Notes: generated from the sequence alone by a model not told the origin. Positions 27,328 to 36,961 are shown, numbered from the stretch's first letter. The stretch: DNA of 64,000 nucleotides from Chitinophaga pinensis (GCA_945862385.1 CAMAXV010000009.1:1-64000), one strand, 5' to 3'. Made by a program: numbers and translations.

Positions 27328-27996
27328 ATGCCAAGTGTCAAATTAAAAAAACATGCACCGGATAACGACATGACTCCATTCGTGGATATTGCGTTCCTTA
27401 TCCTGTCGTTTTTCATTATGGCAACTAAGTTCAAGCCTGAGGAACCTGTTGAGGTAACAACACCTAATTCGGTTTCTTCCCAGGCGTTGCCTGAGAAAGA
27501 TGCCTTCATGGTATCAATCGACAAGGATGGCAGGGTTTTCGTCTCCATGGATAATCCACAGGCACGTCAGTTGCTGATCAGTAATCTGAACACAACAAGG
27601 AATCTGGGACTGACACCAGCTGAAATTAAAAATTTCATCAATGCACCCAGCGTTGGTGTTCCTTTTAGTCAGATGAAGAGTCTCCTTTCCCTTGATCCTG
27701 AAGATGAAAACAATAAAAATGCCATCAAAGCTCAGCCTGGTATTCCCTGTGCTGATTCTACCGGAGGTGAATTATACTATTGGGTACGTGATGCCCTGGT
27801 TGCCTATTCCGGTAAGAAGCTTAACCTGCTGATCAAATCTGATAACAGTACCAAGTATCCTGCTTTCAAGAATGTGCTGAATGCCTTCAAGAAGAACGAT
27901 CAGAATAAGTTTCTGCTTGTTACTTCACCAGAGGATGCACCTGCTGGATCGGCTTTGTTTGTTACCCGTCAGAAGCAGATTAGCGGCGGAAAGTAA
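27328..27996 (+). CDS. exbD: Biopolymer transport protein ExbD, first copy
   Basis: Partner of ExbB in the TonB motor. The 222 residues have a short cytoplasmic N terminus, one membrane helix with the functional Asp (DMTPFVDIAFLILSFFIMA, about residues 14-32) and a periplasmic domain. The domain is longer than usual ExbD (about 140 residues), with an insert around LSLDPEDENNKNAIKAQPG and a segment ADSTGGELYYWVRDAL. Located 65 bases after exbB and 31 bases before a second exbD. Confidence 0.93.
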   Translation: MPSVKLKKHAPDNDMTPFVDIAFLILSFFIMATKFKPEEPVEVTTPNSVSSQALPEKDAFMVSIDKDGRVFVSMDNPQARQLLISNLNTTRNLGLTPAEIKNFINAPSVGVPFSQMKSLLSLDPEDENNKNAIKAQPGIPCADSTGGELYYWVRDALVAYSGKKLNLLIKSDNSTKYPAFKNVLNAFKKNDQNKFLLVTSPEDAPAGSALFVTRQKQISGGK

Positions 27997-28027
27997 TATT
28001 ATTGTGAATTGAATTAAATTAACGATT

Positions 28028-28564
28028 ATGGCAAGTATAGACTCAGGTGGAGATGGCGGTGGACACAAAAAAGGTCCAGGTGTCAAGAAAGCGAAAAAGA
28101 TGTCCACGAAGGTGGACATGACTCCCATGGTGGATCTTGGCTTCCTCCTCATCACATTCTTCATCTTTACATCAACCATGTCTCAGCCAACGGCTATGAA
28201 CCTCTTCATGCCTAAGGATGTGGATAAGCCCGAAGACCAGAACAAGGTTAAGGAGTCAGGGGCATTCACCATCATGCTTGGCAAGGACGATGTGGTTTAT
28301 TATTATCAGGGACTTGATCCTACACAAATTCAAACAGCAACCTTCAAAAGTATCAGGGAAGAAATCATCCGTAAAAAGCAAAGCACCAATCCTGAAGATC
28401 TGGTGATGATTATCAAGCCTACTGAAGATGCCACGTATAAAAATACGGTGGATATTCTGGATGAGATGACCATCAATGAGATCAAGCGCTATGCAATGGT
28501 TGATATTTCCGATACGGAAATGCAATTAATCAGGGCTACAGAGGCTGCAGCAGGGATCAAATAA
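28028..28564 (+). CDS. exbD: Biopolymer transport protein ExbD, second copy
   Basis: A second, diverged ExbD of 178 residues. It has a Gly/Lys-rich cytoplasmic N terminus (SGGDGGGHKKGPGVKKAKK), the helix with the functional Asp in DMTPMVDLGFLLITFFIFT (about 30-48), and a periplasmic domain ending KRYAMVDISDTEMQLI. Two ExbDs per cluster are usual in Bacteroidota, presumably forming a mixed dimer in the channel (inference). tonB follows 45 bases later. Confidence 0.93.
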   Translation: MASIDSGGDGGGHKKGPGVKKAKKMSTKVDMTPMVDLGFLLITFFIFTSTMSQPTAMNLFMPKDVDKPEDQNKVKESGAFTIMLGKDDVVYYYQGLDPTQIQTATFKSIREEIIRKKQSTNPEDLVMIIKPTEDATYKNTVDILDEMTINEIKRYAMVDISDTEMQLIRATEAAAGIK

Positions 28565-28609
28565 TTTGTGGAAATTGAAGGAAACTGAATCAAATTAAAA
28601 AACGTTACC

Positions 28610-29464
28610 ATGGATGCAAACAAAATACTAAGTGCCGATCTGATCGACCTCATTTTCGAGGGGCGAAATAAGAGCTATGGTGCTTATGAGCTCCGCACAG
28701 GGTATAACAAAAGGTTGAGGAATTCCTTATTCCTGACTGTTGCCCTTGGCGCGCTGATACTGCTTGCTTCCTTCATTTCTTCTTTAGATCTGGGTCCGAA
28801 AAACGGCCAGGTTCAAATTAAGGAAGTACAATTGGAGGAAATACAGCAGGAAGAACAACCCGAACCACCACCACCTCCTCCTCCGAAGCCACCAGAGCCT
28901 CCAAAGGTTGAGATGGCTAAGTTCACACCACCCAAAGTGGTGAAGGATGAAGAGGTGAAGGAAGAAGAGAAGCCACCAGAAATTGAAAAGCTGGAGGATA
29001 CCAAAATCGGAACCGTTAACCAGGAAGGTATGAAAGACGAGGGTATCGTTGCTCCTCCTGTTGAAGACAAGGGTGGCGTAGTTGAAGCCCCTAAGGAAGA
29101 TGATTCCGACAAGGTTTTCCAGAAAGTGGAAATCGATGCTGAATTCCCTGGAGGTGTTAAAGGATGGACGAGATATGTAACCCGTGAAATTGAACGCAAC
29201 ATTGATGAGCTTCAGGATGATGGAAGGTCAGGAACAGTTGTTATTTTATTCATTGTGGATAAAGAGGGTGCAGTTAGTGAAGTGCGAGCACTTCCCTGCA
29301 GCGAGGCTGGGGTAGGCAACTGTCTGCCTCCGAACTCAAAGCTTGCAGAGATTGCGATTAGCGCCATCAAAAAAGGTCCAAAATGGAAGCCAGCCATTCA
29401 GAATGGTCGCCAGGTTAAGGCATACCGCCGTCAGCCTGTTACCTTCCAGCTTGCTGAAGAATAA
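28610..29464 (+). CDS. tonB: Energy transducer TonB
   Basis: Links the ExbB/ExbD motor to TonB-dependent outer-membrane receptors. The 284 residues have a cytoplasmic N terminus with DLIFEGRNKSYGAYELR, typical of Bacteroidota TonB, one membrane helix (about 38-58), a Pro/Glu-rich periplasm-spanning linker (83-99 is almost all Pro and Glu, then acidic to about 165) and the C-terminal TonB domain (about 170-282: VEIDAEFPGGVKGWTRYV ... WKPAIQNGRQVKAYRRQPV). Last gene of the operon, followed by a good terminator. Confidence 0.95.
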   Translation: MDANKILSADLIDLIFEGRNKSYGAYELRTGYNKRLRNSLFLTVALGALILLASFISSLDLGPKNGQVQIKEVQLEEIQQEEQPEPPPPPPPKPPEPPKVEMAKFTPPKVVKDEEVKEEEKPPEIEKLEDTKIGTVNQEGMKDEGIVAPPVEDKGGVVEAPKEDDSDKVFQKVEIDAEFPGGVKGWTRYVTREIERNIDELQDDGRSGTVVILFIVDKEGAVSEVRALPCSEAGVGNCLPPNSKLAEIAISAIKKGPKWKPAIQNGRQVKAYRRQPVTFQLAEE

Positions 29465-29487
29465 CTGATCCTTTACAGGTCAATACA

Positions 29488-29520
29488 AGCCGTTCCGTTA
29501 AATCGGAACGGCTTTTTTTA
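29488..29520 (+). terminator. Rho-independent terminator after tonB
   Basis: AGCCGTTCCG (29488-29497) and CGGAACGGCT (29504-29513) form a perfect 10-base stem around a TTAAAT loop, followed directly by a run of seven T and an A. Classical terminator. Confidence 0.93.
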
Positions 29521-29550
29521 TAGCCCAAACAAATGGGTTATTTTCGTTTT

Positions 29551-30924
29551 ATGTCGGCTAACTGGAATGATATTATTGTTGCGCTTGCTACCCCACCTGG
29601 CGTGGGAGCCATTGGGGTAATCCGCCTGAGCGGTTCAGGTGCTATTGATTTGATAAACAATATGTTTCCAGCTAAGGATCTTACTGCCGTTCCTGCAAAT
29701 ACGCTGCATGTAGGTATTTTACAGGATGGATCAGGCAGGCTCGATGAAGTGGTGCTTTCGGTTTTTAAATCACCACGTTCTTACACGGGAGAAGATGTGA
29801 TTGAGATTTCCTGCCATGGTTCAGCTTTTGTACTTAAACAGGTGATGGAAGCCTGTATTCGGCGCGGTGCCAGGATGGCGAAGCCGGGTGAGTTCACCAT
29901 GCGGGCATTTTTGCATGGTAAAATGGACCTGGTTCAGGCTGAAGCCGTTGCTGATCTCATTGCGGCTGAAACAAAAGCGGCACAGGAAACAGCTTTGCAT
30001 CAGGTACGTGGTGGCTTTTCGCATGTGCTCAGTGCCATGCGTGAAGAGCTGATTAAGTTTTCTGCATTAATAGAACTAGAGCTGGATTTCTCACAGGAAG
30101 ATGTGGAGTTTGCAGACCGCAGCAGTCTGCGTGATCTGTTAGGCAAACTTGACAAAACAACCCATGACCTCTTGCTTTCATTTGATCTGGGCAATGTGAT
30201 CAAGCAGGGCGTTAGTGTCGCCATTATCGGCAAGCCCAATGCCGGAAAATCAACCCTGCTCAACGCCCTGCTCAACGAAAACAGAGCCATTGTGAGTGCC
30301 ATTGCCGGTACTACAAGAGATACTATTGAAGAGGTATTGAATATTGGTGGGATACTTTTCAGGTTGATTGATACCGCCGGAATCAGGGAAGGAGCAGATG
30401 AAATTGAAGCTATTGGGGTGGAGCGAAGCAGGGAGAAAATGAAAAGCGCAGACCTTGTGGTTTATCTTTTTGATGTACATACCACAGACCCTGATGAGTT
30501 AGAGGGGCTTCAGGCTGAATTAGAGGCCGAATGTCGCAGTTTCGTGGTGGTTGGAAATAAAGTAGTCGACCTGCAACATCAGTCGAGTCTTGAGGCTCTT
30601 TTTGGCCTTAAGGGCATATTGTGGATAGCTGCAAAAGAAGAGATAGGCATTGAGCAGTTAAAACAGGCCCTGCTCGAGAAAGTCAGTTCCGGTGCCTTGA
30701 ATAGTGAAGGTACCATTGTGACCAATGCCCGCCATTATCAGTCGCTGCAGCAAGTGTCTGCCTGCATTGATTCCATCCGGAGGGGCATGGCAGACGGTCT
30801 CCCCGGAGATCTCCTCGCAATTGATATACGCCAGTGTTTGTATCACCTCGGGGAGATCACAGGCACCATCTCAAACGAAGATCAATTAGATTTTATCTTT
30901 AGTAAGTTTTGTATCGGAAAATAA
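29551..30924 (+). CDS. mnmE: tRNA uridine-5-carboxymethylaminomethyl modification GTPase MnmE
   Basis: With MnmG it modifies U34 of tRNAs reading split codon boxes. The 457 residues show the N-terminal tetrahydrofolate-binding domain (starts NDIIVALATPPGVGAIGVIR), the helical middle and an inserted G domain with P-loop GKPNAGKST (about residue 225), GTTRDT, DTAGIRE and NKVD-like GNKVVD, and the C-terminal CIGK with the catalytic Cys. I start at ATG 29551 where family similarity begins; ATG 29533 would add six residues. Confidence 0.96.
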   Translation: MSANWNDIIVALATPPGVGAIGVIRLSGSGAIDLINNMFPAKDLTAVPANTLHVGILQDGSGRLDEVVLSVFKSPRSYTGEDVIEISCHGSAFVLKQVMEACIRRGARMAKPGEFTMRAFLHGKMDLVQAEAVADLIAAETKAAQETALHQVRGGFSHVLSAMREELIKFSALIELELDFSQEDVEFADRSSLRDLLGKLDKTTHDLLLSFDLGNVIKQGVSVAIIGKPNAGKSTLLNALLNENRAIVSAIAGTTRDTIEEVLNIGGILFRLIDTAGIREGADEIEAIGVERSREKMKSADLVVYLFDVHTTDPDELEGLQAELEAECRSFVVVGNKVVDLQHQSSLEALFGLKGILWIAAKEEIGIEQLKQALLEKVSSGALNSEGTIVTNARHYQSLQQVSACIDSIRRGMADGLPGDLLAIDIRQCLYHLGEITGTISNEDQLDFIFSKFCIGK

Positions 30925-30993
30925 TACCTTAGTCTGCAAACACTTAACAATTCGCTAATATTGGAATTGCACAATTATTATGTCAAAAGCCAA

Positions 30994-31021
30994 TTGACTA
31001 TGTTTTATTAAGATATATTTG
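30994..31021 (+). promoter_or_regulatory. Promoter of the glycosyltransferase pair (TTG-N17-TATATTTG)
   Basis: TTG at 30994-30996 and a perfect TATATTTG at 31014-31021, 17 bases apart, end 25 bases before the ATG at 31047. It is the best-looking promoter in this part and gives the inserted gene pair its own transcription start. Confidence 0.58.
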
Positions 31022-31046
31022 CAACGAACCTACAGCATTATAAATT

Positions 31047-31730
31047 ATGACAAATCTGGTGAAGGTGTCCGTGTTAATGGCAGTTTATAATACAGACTTT
31101 TCCATTACAAAACGGGCAATTGATTCTGTCCTAAACCAAGATTTTCAAGATTTTGAACTTATCATTATTGATGATGGCAGCAGAGACAATAACCGTGAAG
31201 CTTTATTGCAGTATGCTGAGAAACACGAAAATAAAATTATCTATATCAGGCATGCAAATCGTGGACAAGCTGCTTCAATTAACCGCGGAGTATTAAATAG
31301 TGTTGGTGAGTTTATTACAATCATTGATAGTGACGACGAATATAAGCCTAACCATTTAGCCTTATGTATTCGAGAATTGAATAATGCTGATCTGATTTGC
31401 TCTACCGCAGATACAATCGTGGATACCATCGAAGATTATTATGTTCCTGATAAAAATGACCTTACTAGAAATATCCATTTAGATGATGTTGTTTTGTTCG
31501 GCACACTTTTCGGACGGAGAAAAGTTTTTTTAAGTATTGACTTTAGGGGTGGTTTTGCTGCAGATTCTGCTTTTTTTGAAAAAGCGGGTACACTATTTCG
31601 CGTTAAAAAAGTAGCGCTAAGAACATATATTTATTACAGAAATAATCCCAATAGCATTTGTTCTGTGTTGAAAAAGCAAAATTCGTTATCTGATGAAATC
31701 AGAGATTTCTCCCTCTCCTGCAGCCAGTAA
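31047..31730 (+). CDS. Glycosyltransferase family 2
   Basis: Cytoplasmic or membrane-associated inverting glycosyltransferase with a GT-A fold, transferring a sugar from a nucleotide donor to an unknown acceptor. The 227 residues start VKVSVLMAVYNTDFSITKRAIDSVLNQ and contain ELIIIDDGSRDNN and the metal-binding ITIIDSDDEYKPNHL. The C-terminal part is short and rich in Ser/Asn. The gene and its follower are notably AT-rich compared with mnmE and the FKBP gene on each side, which suggests different ancestry (inference). The stop is eight bases before the favoured start of the next gene. Confidence 0.85.
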   Translation: MTNLVKVSVLMAVYNTDFSITKRAIDSVLNQDFQDFELIIIDDGSRDNNREALLQYAEKHENKIIYIRHANRGQAASINRGVLNSVGEFITIIDSDDEYKPNHLALCIRELNNADLICSTADTIVDTIEDYYVPDKNDLTRNIHLDDVVLFGTLFGRRKVFLSIDFRGGFAADSAFFEKAGTLFRVKKVALRTYIYYRNNPNSICSVLKKQNSLSDEIRDFSLSCSQ

Positions 31731-31737
31731 CCTTATA

Positions 31738-32460
31738 ATGGCTTGTCATATAACTGGAGTTTATGATGTAAATCGCAATACCACACTTCAGGATAACAAT
31801 TATGAATTGGTTCGCAATTGGGCCGAATCAGTAGCCAAAGCGAATCTACAAGGAATTATTTTTCATAATAATTTTACTATTGAAACGTGTAAAAAATTTG
31901 AAAATGATTTTATATCTTTTATTGAAATTGATTACGATAAGCGATTTAACCCCAATGTATATCGCTACTTTGTTTATAGGAATTTTTTGCAGCAAAATTT
32001 GCATCGGTTCAAAAATATCTTTGTTACAGACATATCAGATGTAACCGTTTTAAGAAATCCATTTATCGATCCTTTTTTTTTAGAAAATCCCAGTTCTGTT
32101 TTTTGTGGAGATGAACCCCAAAAACTTAAGAATGACTGGATGCAAGCCCATTCCGAAGTGCTGCGTAATAAAATAGCTGACTTCACTGAATACGAAACAA
32201 AATTCGGTGAAGAAACGCTTTTGAACTGTGGAATAATTGGGGGAAGTGCTTCCTTGTTATATGATTTCATCCTGAAATTAAGTGACATCCATCAGCAATT
32301 CAATTGCGATAACCAAACTGCTTACACTGGCGACATGGGTGCATTTAATTATTTGGTACGAAAGCAGTTTAATCAAAATATAAAGCATGGTGCTCCAGTG
32401 AATACAGTTTTTAAAATGTATGAAAGTGAAACAGCGAATTGTTGGTTCAGACATAAATAA
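31738..32460 (+). CDS. Probable nucleotide-sugar-dependent glycosyltransferase
   Basis: A 240-residue protein that I cannot place in a named family. The segment FVTDISDVTVLRNPF looks like the D-x-x-D-V-x-x-x-x-NPF metal/sugar-nucleotide signature of GT-A-fold transferases, and ETLLNCGIIGG is a typical later block. I prefer ATG 31738, directly at MACHITGVYDVN, over ATG 31693, which would overlap the preceding gene by 38 bases. It is co-oriented with the GT2 gene and shares its AT-rich composition, so the two likely act on the same glycan. Confidence 0.68.
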   Translation: MACHITGVYDVNRNTTLQDNNYELVRNWAESVAKANLQGIIFHNNFTIETCKKFENDFISFIEIDYDKRFNPNVYRYFVYRNFLQQNLHRFKNIFVTDISDVTVLRNPFIDPFFLENPSSVFCGDEPQKLKNDWMQAHSEVLRNKIADFTEYETKFGEETLLNCGIIGGSASLLYDFILKLSDIHQQFNCDNQTAYTGDMGAFNYLVRKQFNQNIKHGAPVNTVFKMYESETANCWFRHK

Positions 32461-32541
32461 TCTTGTTATTTGCAAGCCCACACTGAATTGTTGTAATCAG
32501 TCAGATTTAGATCTTATTTTTATCTTTAAATACCCATCATT

Positions 32542-32976
32542 ATGTCTGTTTCTGATCGTTTGAAGGCACTGAGAGAAGAAAAAGCGGCTGCCAATTTAAG
32601 TGCCGCAGAATTATTTTTAGCTGAAAATGCCAACCAGCAGGGAGTTGCGGTATTGTCGAGCGGTTTGCAATATCAGATTTTGGTGGAGGGGCATGGTGAA
32701 AAACCTGCTTTGCATCATATTGTTACATGCCATTATCATGGCACATTGACGAATGGCGAGGTTTTCGATAGCTCCGTTAAAAGGGGACAACCCGCCTCAT
32801 TTCCGGTAAATGGTGTGATTAAAGGTTGGGTTGAAGCATTACAATTAATGCCCGTAGGAAGCAAATGGCGATTGTTTTTGCATCCAAATTTGGCTTATGG
32901 TGATAGGCAAGTCAGTGCTGTTATCGGACCGAATTGTGCACTCGTTTTTGATGTTGAACTGATATCCTTTCGATAG
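32542..32976 (+). CDS. FKBP-type peptidyl-prolyl cis-trans isomerase
   Basis: Protein-folding catalyst of 144 residues. A helical N-terminal segment (LKALREEKAAANLSAAELFLAEN) precedes the FKBP domain (about 50-142) with VTCHYHGTLTNGEVFDSS, INGVIKGW-like VNGVIKGWVEALQLMPVGSKW and LAYGDRQV. No signal peptide, so cytoplasmic. The order resembles FklB/FkpA with a short N-terminal arm. It converges with the kdgD operon, 32 bases apart. Confidence 0.93.
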   Translation: MSVSDRLKALREEKAAANLSAAELFLAENANQQGVAVLSSGLQYQILVEGHGEKPALHHIVTCHYHGTLTNGEVFDSSVKRGQPASFPVNGVIKGWVEALQLMPVGSKWRLFLHPNLAYGDRQVSAVIGPNCALVFDVELISFR

Positions 32977-33008
32977 GTTAGATTTCAAGCGAGGCCCCAA
33001 GCGGGATA

Positions 33009-33911
33009 TCAGTTTCTTTCTATCAACAATTTCAATTCAGCTACTTCTGCTTCAGTAGGCATTGAAAGAGGAGGCCGCACAGCACCCGCAGGTCTACCTA
33101 TGATTTCAGCTCCGGCTTTGATCAGGCTCACAGCATACCCATTCTTCCTGCTGCGCATCCTAACCAGCGGGATATAAAACTCTCTGGTAATTTGATCAAC
33201 AATTGCTTTGTTGCCGGCACGGAGGGCTTTATAAAACTTGTTGGCAAGCTCTGGTACGAAATTGAAGGCAGCGGAGGAATACGTATTCACGCCAATGGAG
33301 AGATAGGCCTCTGCCATGATCTCTGCAGTAGGAACGCCGCCAATGTATGACAACCTGCTTCCTAGCGTGCGGATGGTATCATTCAACTCCTGAATATTAC
33401 CGGTGCCGTCTTTGAGCCCGATGAGGTTTGGACAAGCTGCGGCAAGTTTTTCTATGTTTGCTGCACTCAGCGTGCCATTGGCACGGTTATAATAGATTAC
33501 TGGAAGAGTGGTACTGCTGATAATCTGTCTGGCATATTCCACTACACCATCCTGTGGGCATTCTGTCAGGTAGGGTGGGAACAGTAACAAGGCATTGACT
33601 CCAGCCTTTTCAGCAATGGCTGCAAGTTTGATGCCTTCCTTAACACTCTTTCCTGTTGAAGCAATCACCGGCACACGTTCTTTAACTGTGGCTACCGAAA
33701 CATCAACGATAGCTGCATACTCATCCTGATCAATTGAAAAGAATTCTCCTGTTCCTCCGGCAATAAAGATGGAGGAAATTTCATGCTGGAGAAACCATTC
33801 AAGCCTTGATTTATAAGTAACCGGATTGAATTGACCGTCTTGGTCGAAGTCTGTTATCGGAAAAGAAAGTAAGCCGTTTTCCAGTGAGTCTTTAATTCTT
33901 GAGAGTTCCAT
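33009..33911 (-). CDS. kdgD: 5-dehydro-4-deoxyglucarate dehydratase
   Basis: Member of the dihydrodipicolinate-synthase superfamily that dehydrates and decarboxylates 5-dehydro-4-deoxy-D-glucarate to 2,5-dioxopentanoate. The 300 residues include GLLSFPITDFD, FIAGGTGEFFSI, PPYLTE, the Tyr of IYYNRANG and the Schiff-base Lys in LIGLKDGTG. These details, and its place directly behind galactarate dehydratase, fit KdgD rather than DapA or N-acetylneuraminate lyase. Last gene of the minus-strand operon, 25 bases after garD. Confidence 0.88.
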   Translation of the reverse strand: MELSRIKDSLENGLLSFPITDFDQDGQFNPVTYKSRLEWFLQHEISSIFIAGGTGEFFSIDQDEYAAIVDVSVATVKERVPVIASTGKSVKEGIKLAAIAEKAGVNALLLFPPYLTECPQDGVVEYARQIISSTTLPVIYYNRANGTLSAANIEKLAAACPNLIGLKDGTGNIQELNDTIRTLGSRLSYIGGVPTAEIMAEAYLSIGVNTYSSAAFNFVPELANKFYKALRAGNKAIVDQITREFYIPLVRMRSRKNGYAVSLIKAGAEIIGRPAGAVRPPLSMPTEAEVAELKLLIERN

Positions 33912-33936
33912 GTTTATATGTTATGAGTTTTAAAAA

Positions 33937-35454
33937 TCAGGTTAATGGACCCGGATTGAAAAGTACCAGGTCGTTGTAAATGCCGAGTATGTCTGTGGCT
34001 ACTTTTCTCCTTCCACTCGCTACTTCAAGCATGTCGTGGAACAAGGACCAGCCCAGCTCTTCAATGGTTTTTTCTCCTGTTGCTACCAAACCCGCATCAA
34101 AGTCAATCAGGTCATGCCACCTGTTGGCCAGCTTGCTGTTGGAGCTTATCTTGATAACCGGAACCATGGTGAGTCCGTATGGCGTACCACGACCCGTTAT
34201 AAATACATGTAAGTTCATGCCGGCAGCAAGCTGCAAGGTGCCACAAACAAAATCACTGGCAGGGGTAGAAACAAACTGCAGCCCTTTTTTCTTTACACGT
34301 TCTCCGGGGGCAACAACATCCACAATTGGCATAGTGCCTGATTTCACTACTGACCCGAGGGCCTTCTCCACAATATTGCTGAGTCCGCCTATTTTGTTTC
34401 CCGGAGTGGTATTGGCTGTGCGATCTGCCAGTCCGTTCTGTAGATAGTCATCATACCACTTCATTGCTGTAACCAGTTTCTGTGCCACTTCTGCATCGGC
34501 TGCCCGGGCAACCAGCTGACCTATGGCATCACGCACTTCGGTGACTTCTGAGAAGAAAACAGTTCCTCCTGCACGAACAATCAAGTCTGCTGCATACCCA
34601 GCAACCGGATTCCCAGTGAGTCCGGAAAAGGCGTCACTGCCTCCACACTGCATGCCAACAACAAGATCGGCAACCGGACAGGTTTCACGCCGGCGGGCAT
34701 TGAGTTTGGATAGGTGTATTTTGGCAGTCTCCAGCACAGCGTCTACCATTTCATGAAACCCGGTAAACGATTCATCCTGCATATAAAGGATGTTGCCTGC
34801 ATCCTGACCGGTGATGGTTTCTGGTCGCAGCTTTTCACATCCAAGTCCAAGTACCATAATCTCTCCACCGAGATTGGGATTCCTTGCCAGGTTGTGTATG
34901 GTGCGGATAGGTATGGCTGCGGCTGGGGCATTGATGGCCACACCACAGCCATAATGGTGACTAAGGGCAATAACATCATCAACGTTGGGATAAAGCGGCA
35001 GCAGTTCTTTTTTGATTTTATCTATCACGTAGTTGGCCATGCCGGCAACGCATTGGACACTCATACTGATGCCCAAAATATTTTTGGTACCAACAGTCCC
35101 ATCAGGATTACGGTACCCTTCAAAAGTATAGCCCTCCAGTTTTTCTGGTACTTGCCAGTTAACAGGGTGATAAGGGATTTCATCCAGCGCAGGTGCTTCA
35201 GGGATTTCCAGCAGGTGTTCCTGGACCCAGGAACCGGCAGAGATGGGTGTTCTGGCGATTCCGATTGTATATCCATAACGAATGACTGGTCCGCCTTGCG
35301 GAATGTCTTCTAAGGTTATTTTATGCCCCATGGGCACCTGTTCCAGACTTATTAGTCCATCAATTATCCACATTCCTTCGGGAATGCCTTCCAAATTAAC
35401 AGCAATGGCTACATTGTCTGCCTGACTGATTTTGAGGATACTTTTTAATGACAT
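33937..35454 (-). CDS. garD: Galactarate dehydratase
   Basis: Dehydrates galactarate (mucate) to 5-dehydro-4-deoxy-D-glucarate. The 505 residues contain an N-terminal SAF-like domain (1-95, [27 protein letters not shown]) and the UxaA/GarD catalytic domain. Compared from memory with the two E. coli relatives, blocks such as [35 protein letters not shown] and [10 protein letters not shown] match GarD and not altronate dehydratase UxaA. The next gene makes the following enzyme of this pathway, which supports the call. Gaps are 15 bases to gntP and 25 to kdgD. Confidence 0.88.
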   Translation of the reverse strand: MSLKSILKISQADNVAIAVNLEGIPEGMWIIDGLISLEQVPMGHKITLEDIPQGGPVIRYGYTIGIARTPISAGSWVQEHLLEIPEAPALDEIPYHPVNWQVPEKLEGYTFEGYRNPDGTVGTKNILGISMSVQCVAGMANYVIDKIKKELLPLYPNVDDVIALSHHYGCGVAINAPAAAIPIRTIHNLARNPNLGGEIMVLGLGCEKLRPETITGQDAGNILYMQDESFTGFHEMVDAVLETAKIHLSKLNARRRETCPVADLVVGMQCGGSDAFSGLTGNPVAGYAADLIVRAGGTVFFSEVTEVRDAIGQLVARAADAEVAQKLVTAMKWYDDYLQNGLADRTANTTPGNKIGGLSNIVEKALGSVVKSGTMPIVDVVAPGERVKKKGLQFVSTPASDFVCGTLQLAAGMNLHVFITGRGTPYGLTMVPVIKISSNSKLANRWHDLIDFDAGLVATGEKTIEELGWSLFHDMLEVASGRRKVATDILGIYNDLVLFNPGPLT

Positions 35455-35469
35455 TGGTGTACAAGTAGG

Positions 35470-36912
35470 TTAGGCCATGGGATAAATCCATGCCGCGAGC
35501 ATGGTGATGATCAGTCCTGCAATACCCATAATACTTTGCATGGGTGCGATTGTTTTCAATGCCTCTGTTTCGGTCAGGTTGCTGGTCTTGCATATAATCC
35601 AGAATCCGGCATCATTCATCCAGGGTATCAGTTTGGCTCCACTTCCTATGGCCAGGCAGAGGTAAACAGGATGAAATTCCAGATTGGCCTGTTGTGCCAT
35701 GCCGGAAAGTATACCAGACGCGGTGATCAATGCAACTGTTGCAGACCCCTGTGCGGTTCGCACAATCATAGTAATAAGAAAAGCCAAAGGAATCAGGGCA
35801 AGCTGGAAATTGCTTGAAAGCTCAGCAATACGCTGGCTGATACCGGATTGTTGCAACATCCCGCCGAAGGCTCCGCCTGAGGCGGTAATGAGTATGATTC
35901 CGCCTCCGCTCATCAGTGCATTTTGGACAAATGCTGTAAGCTTGCTTTTGTCGTCTTTTTTCTGTCTGATCAGCACAAACAGTGCAATCAATGCACCCGT
36001 CAGTAACGCAATATTTTTATCTCCAAAAAATAAAATGACATCTATTGCTTTATTTAAATAAGGTAATGATGTTAATGCTCCATCCGTTTTGACAAATGCC
36101 TCAAACATCGACCGGATACAAATCATCACCATGGGGAACAGGGCGGGCATGATGGCCCAGCCAAGTGGCGGTAAATCTTTGTCGTCTTTTTGCGCAAGTG
36201 CAGCAATGTCTTCCAGGCGGGCATCAGGTGTATCTCTCAGCGGGATGTCGTATTTTTTATTGAGGTATACTGCAACAAAATAACCTACGGTAATGGTACA
36301 TAATCCCAGGAGCAATCCGCAAATCATCATGAGTCCAATTGGTACATTCATTGCACCTATCAGGAAGAGCGGACCAGGAGAAGGTGGTACATATGAGTTG
36401 GCCATTACCGCGCCAGCAATCACAGACAGTGCAAGCAACAGGTAGTTTCGGCCCAGTTTCATCCCCATGGCTTTGGCCAATGGCATCATGAGAAAAATAA
36501 CAGTGTCTACAAATACTGGAATAGTCAGGAAAAAACTGCTGAGTGTAAAGCCAATTGGAGCTCTTTTGGATCCTGTAACTTTCAGCATCGACCGGACTAT
36601 TTTCTCTGCAGATCCACTATCCAGCATGCTCTTGCCAATAATTGCAGCCATTGCAATCAGGATACCGATTTTGGCACAGGTATTTCCGAACTCTGTGGCA
36701 ATGCGCTCTCCAATGCTTTTATGAGCCAGTTTCAGGGCTTCTGTAGCTGTCATACCCTTGCCCAGAAAAAATTCGTAGGTAAGGTTTTCTGGCGTCAAAA
36801 GTGCAACAGTTAAGGCAGCTAGCAGCAGTGACAGAAATGGATGGAGTTTGAAAACGATGATTCCTCCAACCACAACAACAATGCCGGCAACGAGGATTAT
36901 TAATGGATCCAT
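35470..36912 (-). CDS. GntP-family sugar-acid permease
   Basis: Proton-coupled importer of the gluconate permease family, 480 residues and 12 or more membrane helices. Typical blocks are the N-terminal PLIILVAGIVVVVGGIIVF, SYVPPSPGPL and the C-terminal WMNDAGFWIICKTSNLTETEALKT-type motif. Since garD and kdgD follow, galactarate or a related sugar acid is the expected substrate (inference). It is longer than E. coli GntP, with a loop around DIAALAQKDDKDL. It lies 49 bases after the GH105 gene on the same strand. Confidence 0.88.
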   Translation of the reverse strand: MDPLIILVAGIVVVVGGIIVFKLHPFLSLLLAALTVALLTPENLTYEFFLGKGMTATEALKLAHKSIGERIATEFGNTCAKIGILIAMAAIIGKSMLDSGSAEKIVRSMLKVTGSKRAPIGFTLSSFFLTIPVFVDTVIFLMMPLAKAMGMKLGRNYLLLALSVIAGAVMANSYVPPSPGPLFLIGAMNVPIGLMMICGLLLGLCTITVGYFVAVYLNKKYDIPLRDTPDARLEDIAALAQKDDKDLPPLGWAIMPALFPMVMICIRSMFEAFVKTDGALTSLPYLNKAIDVILFFGDKNIALLTGALIALFVLIRQKKDDKSKLTAFVQNALMSGGGIILITASGGAFGGMLQQSGISQRIAELSSNFQLALIPLAFLITMIVRTAQGSATVALITASGILSGMAQQANLEFHPVYLCLAIGSGAKLIPWMNDAGFWIICKTSNLTETEALKTIAPMQSIMGIAGLIITMLAAWIYPMA

Positions 36913-36925
36913 AATAGTCTATTAT
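36911..36925. other. Perfect 15-base palindrome at the gntP start
   Basis: ATAATAG and CTATTAT surround a single T and touch the gntP start codon (complement at 36910-36912). It may be an operator or a short stem that masks the ribosome start. AT-rich composition makes chance likelier. Confidence 0.35.
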
Positions 36926-36961
36926 TTTATGACGGTTTAATGTACGACATAGTCCTTCAAA

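Noticed and set aside
33937-35454. Altronate dehydratase (UxaA), which would complete the uxaC-uxaB pathway
   Set aside because: The sequence blocks agree with galactarate dehydratase GarD and the operon partner kdgD uses the GarD product.
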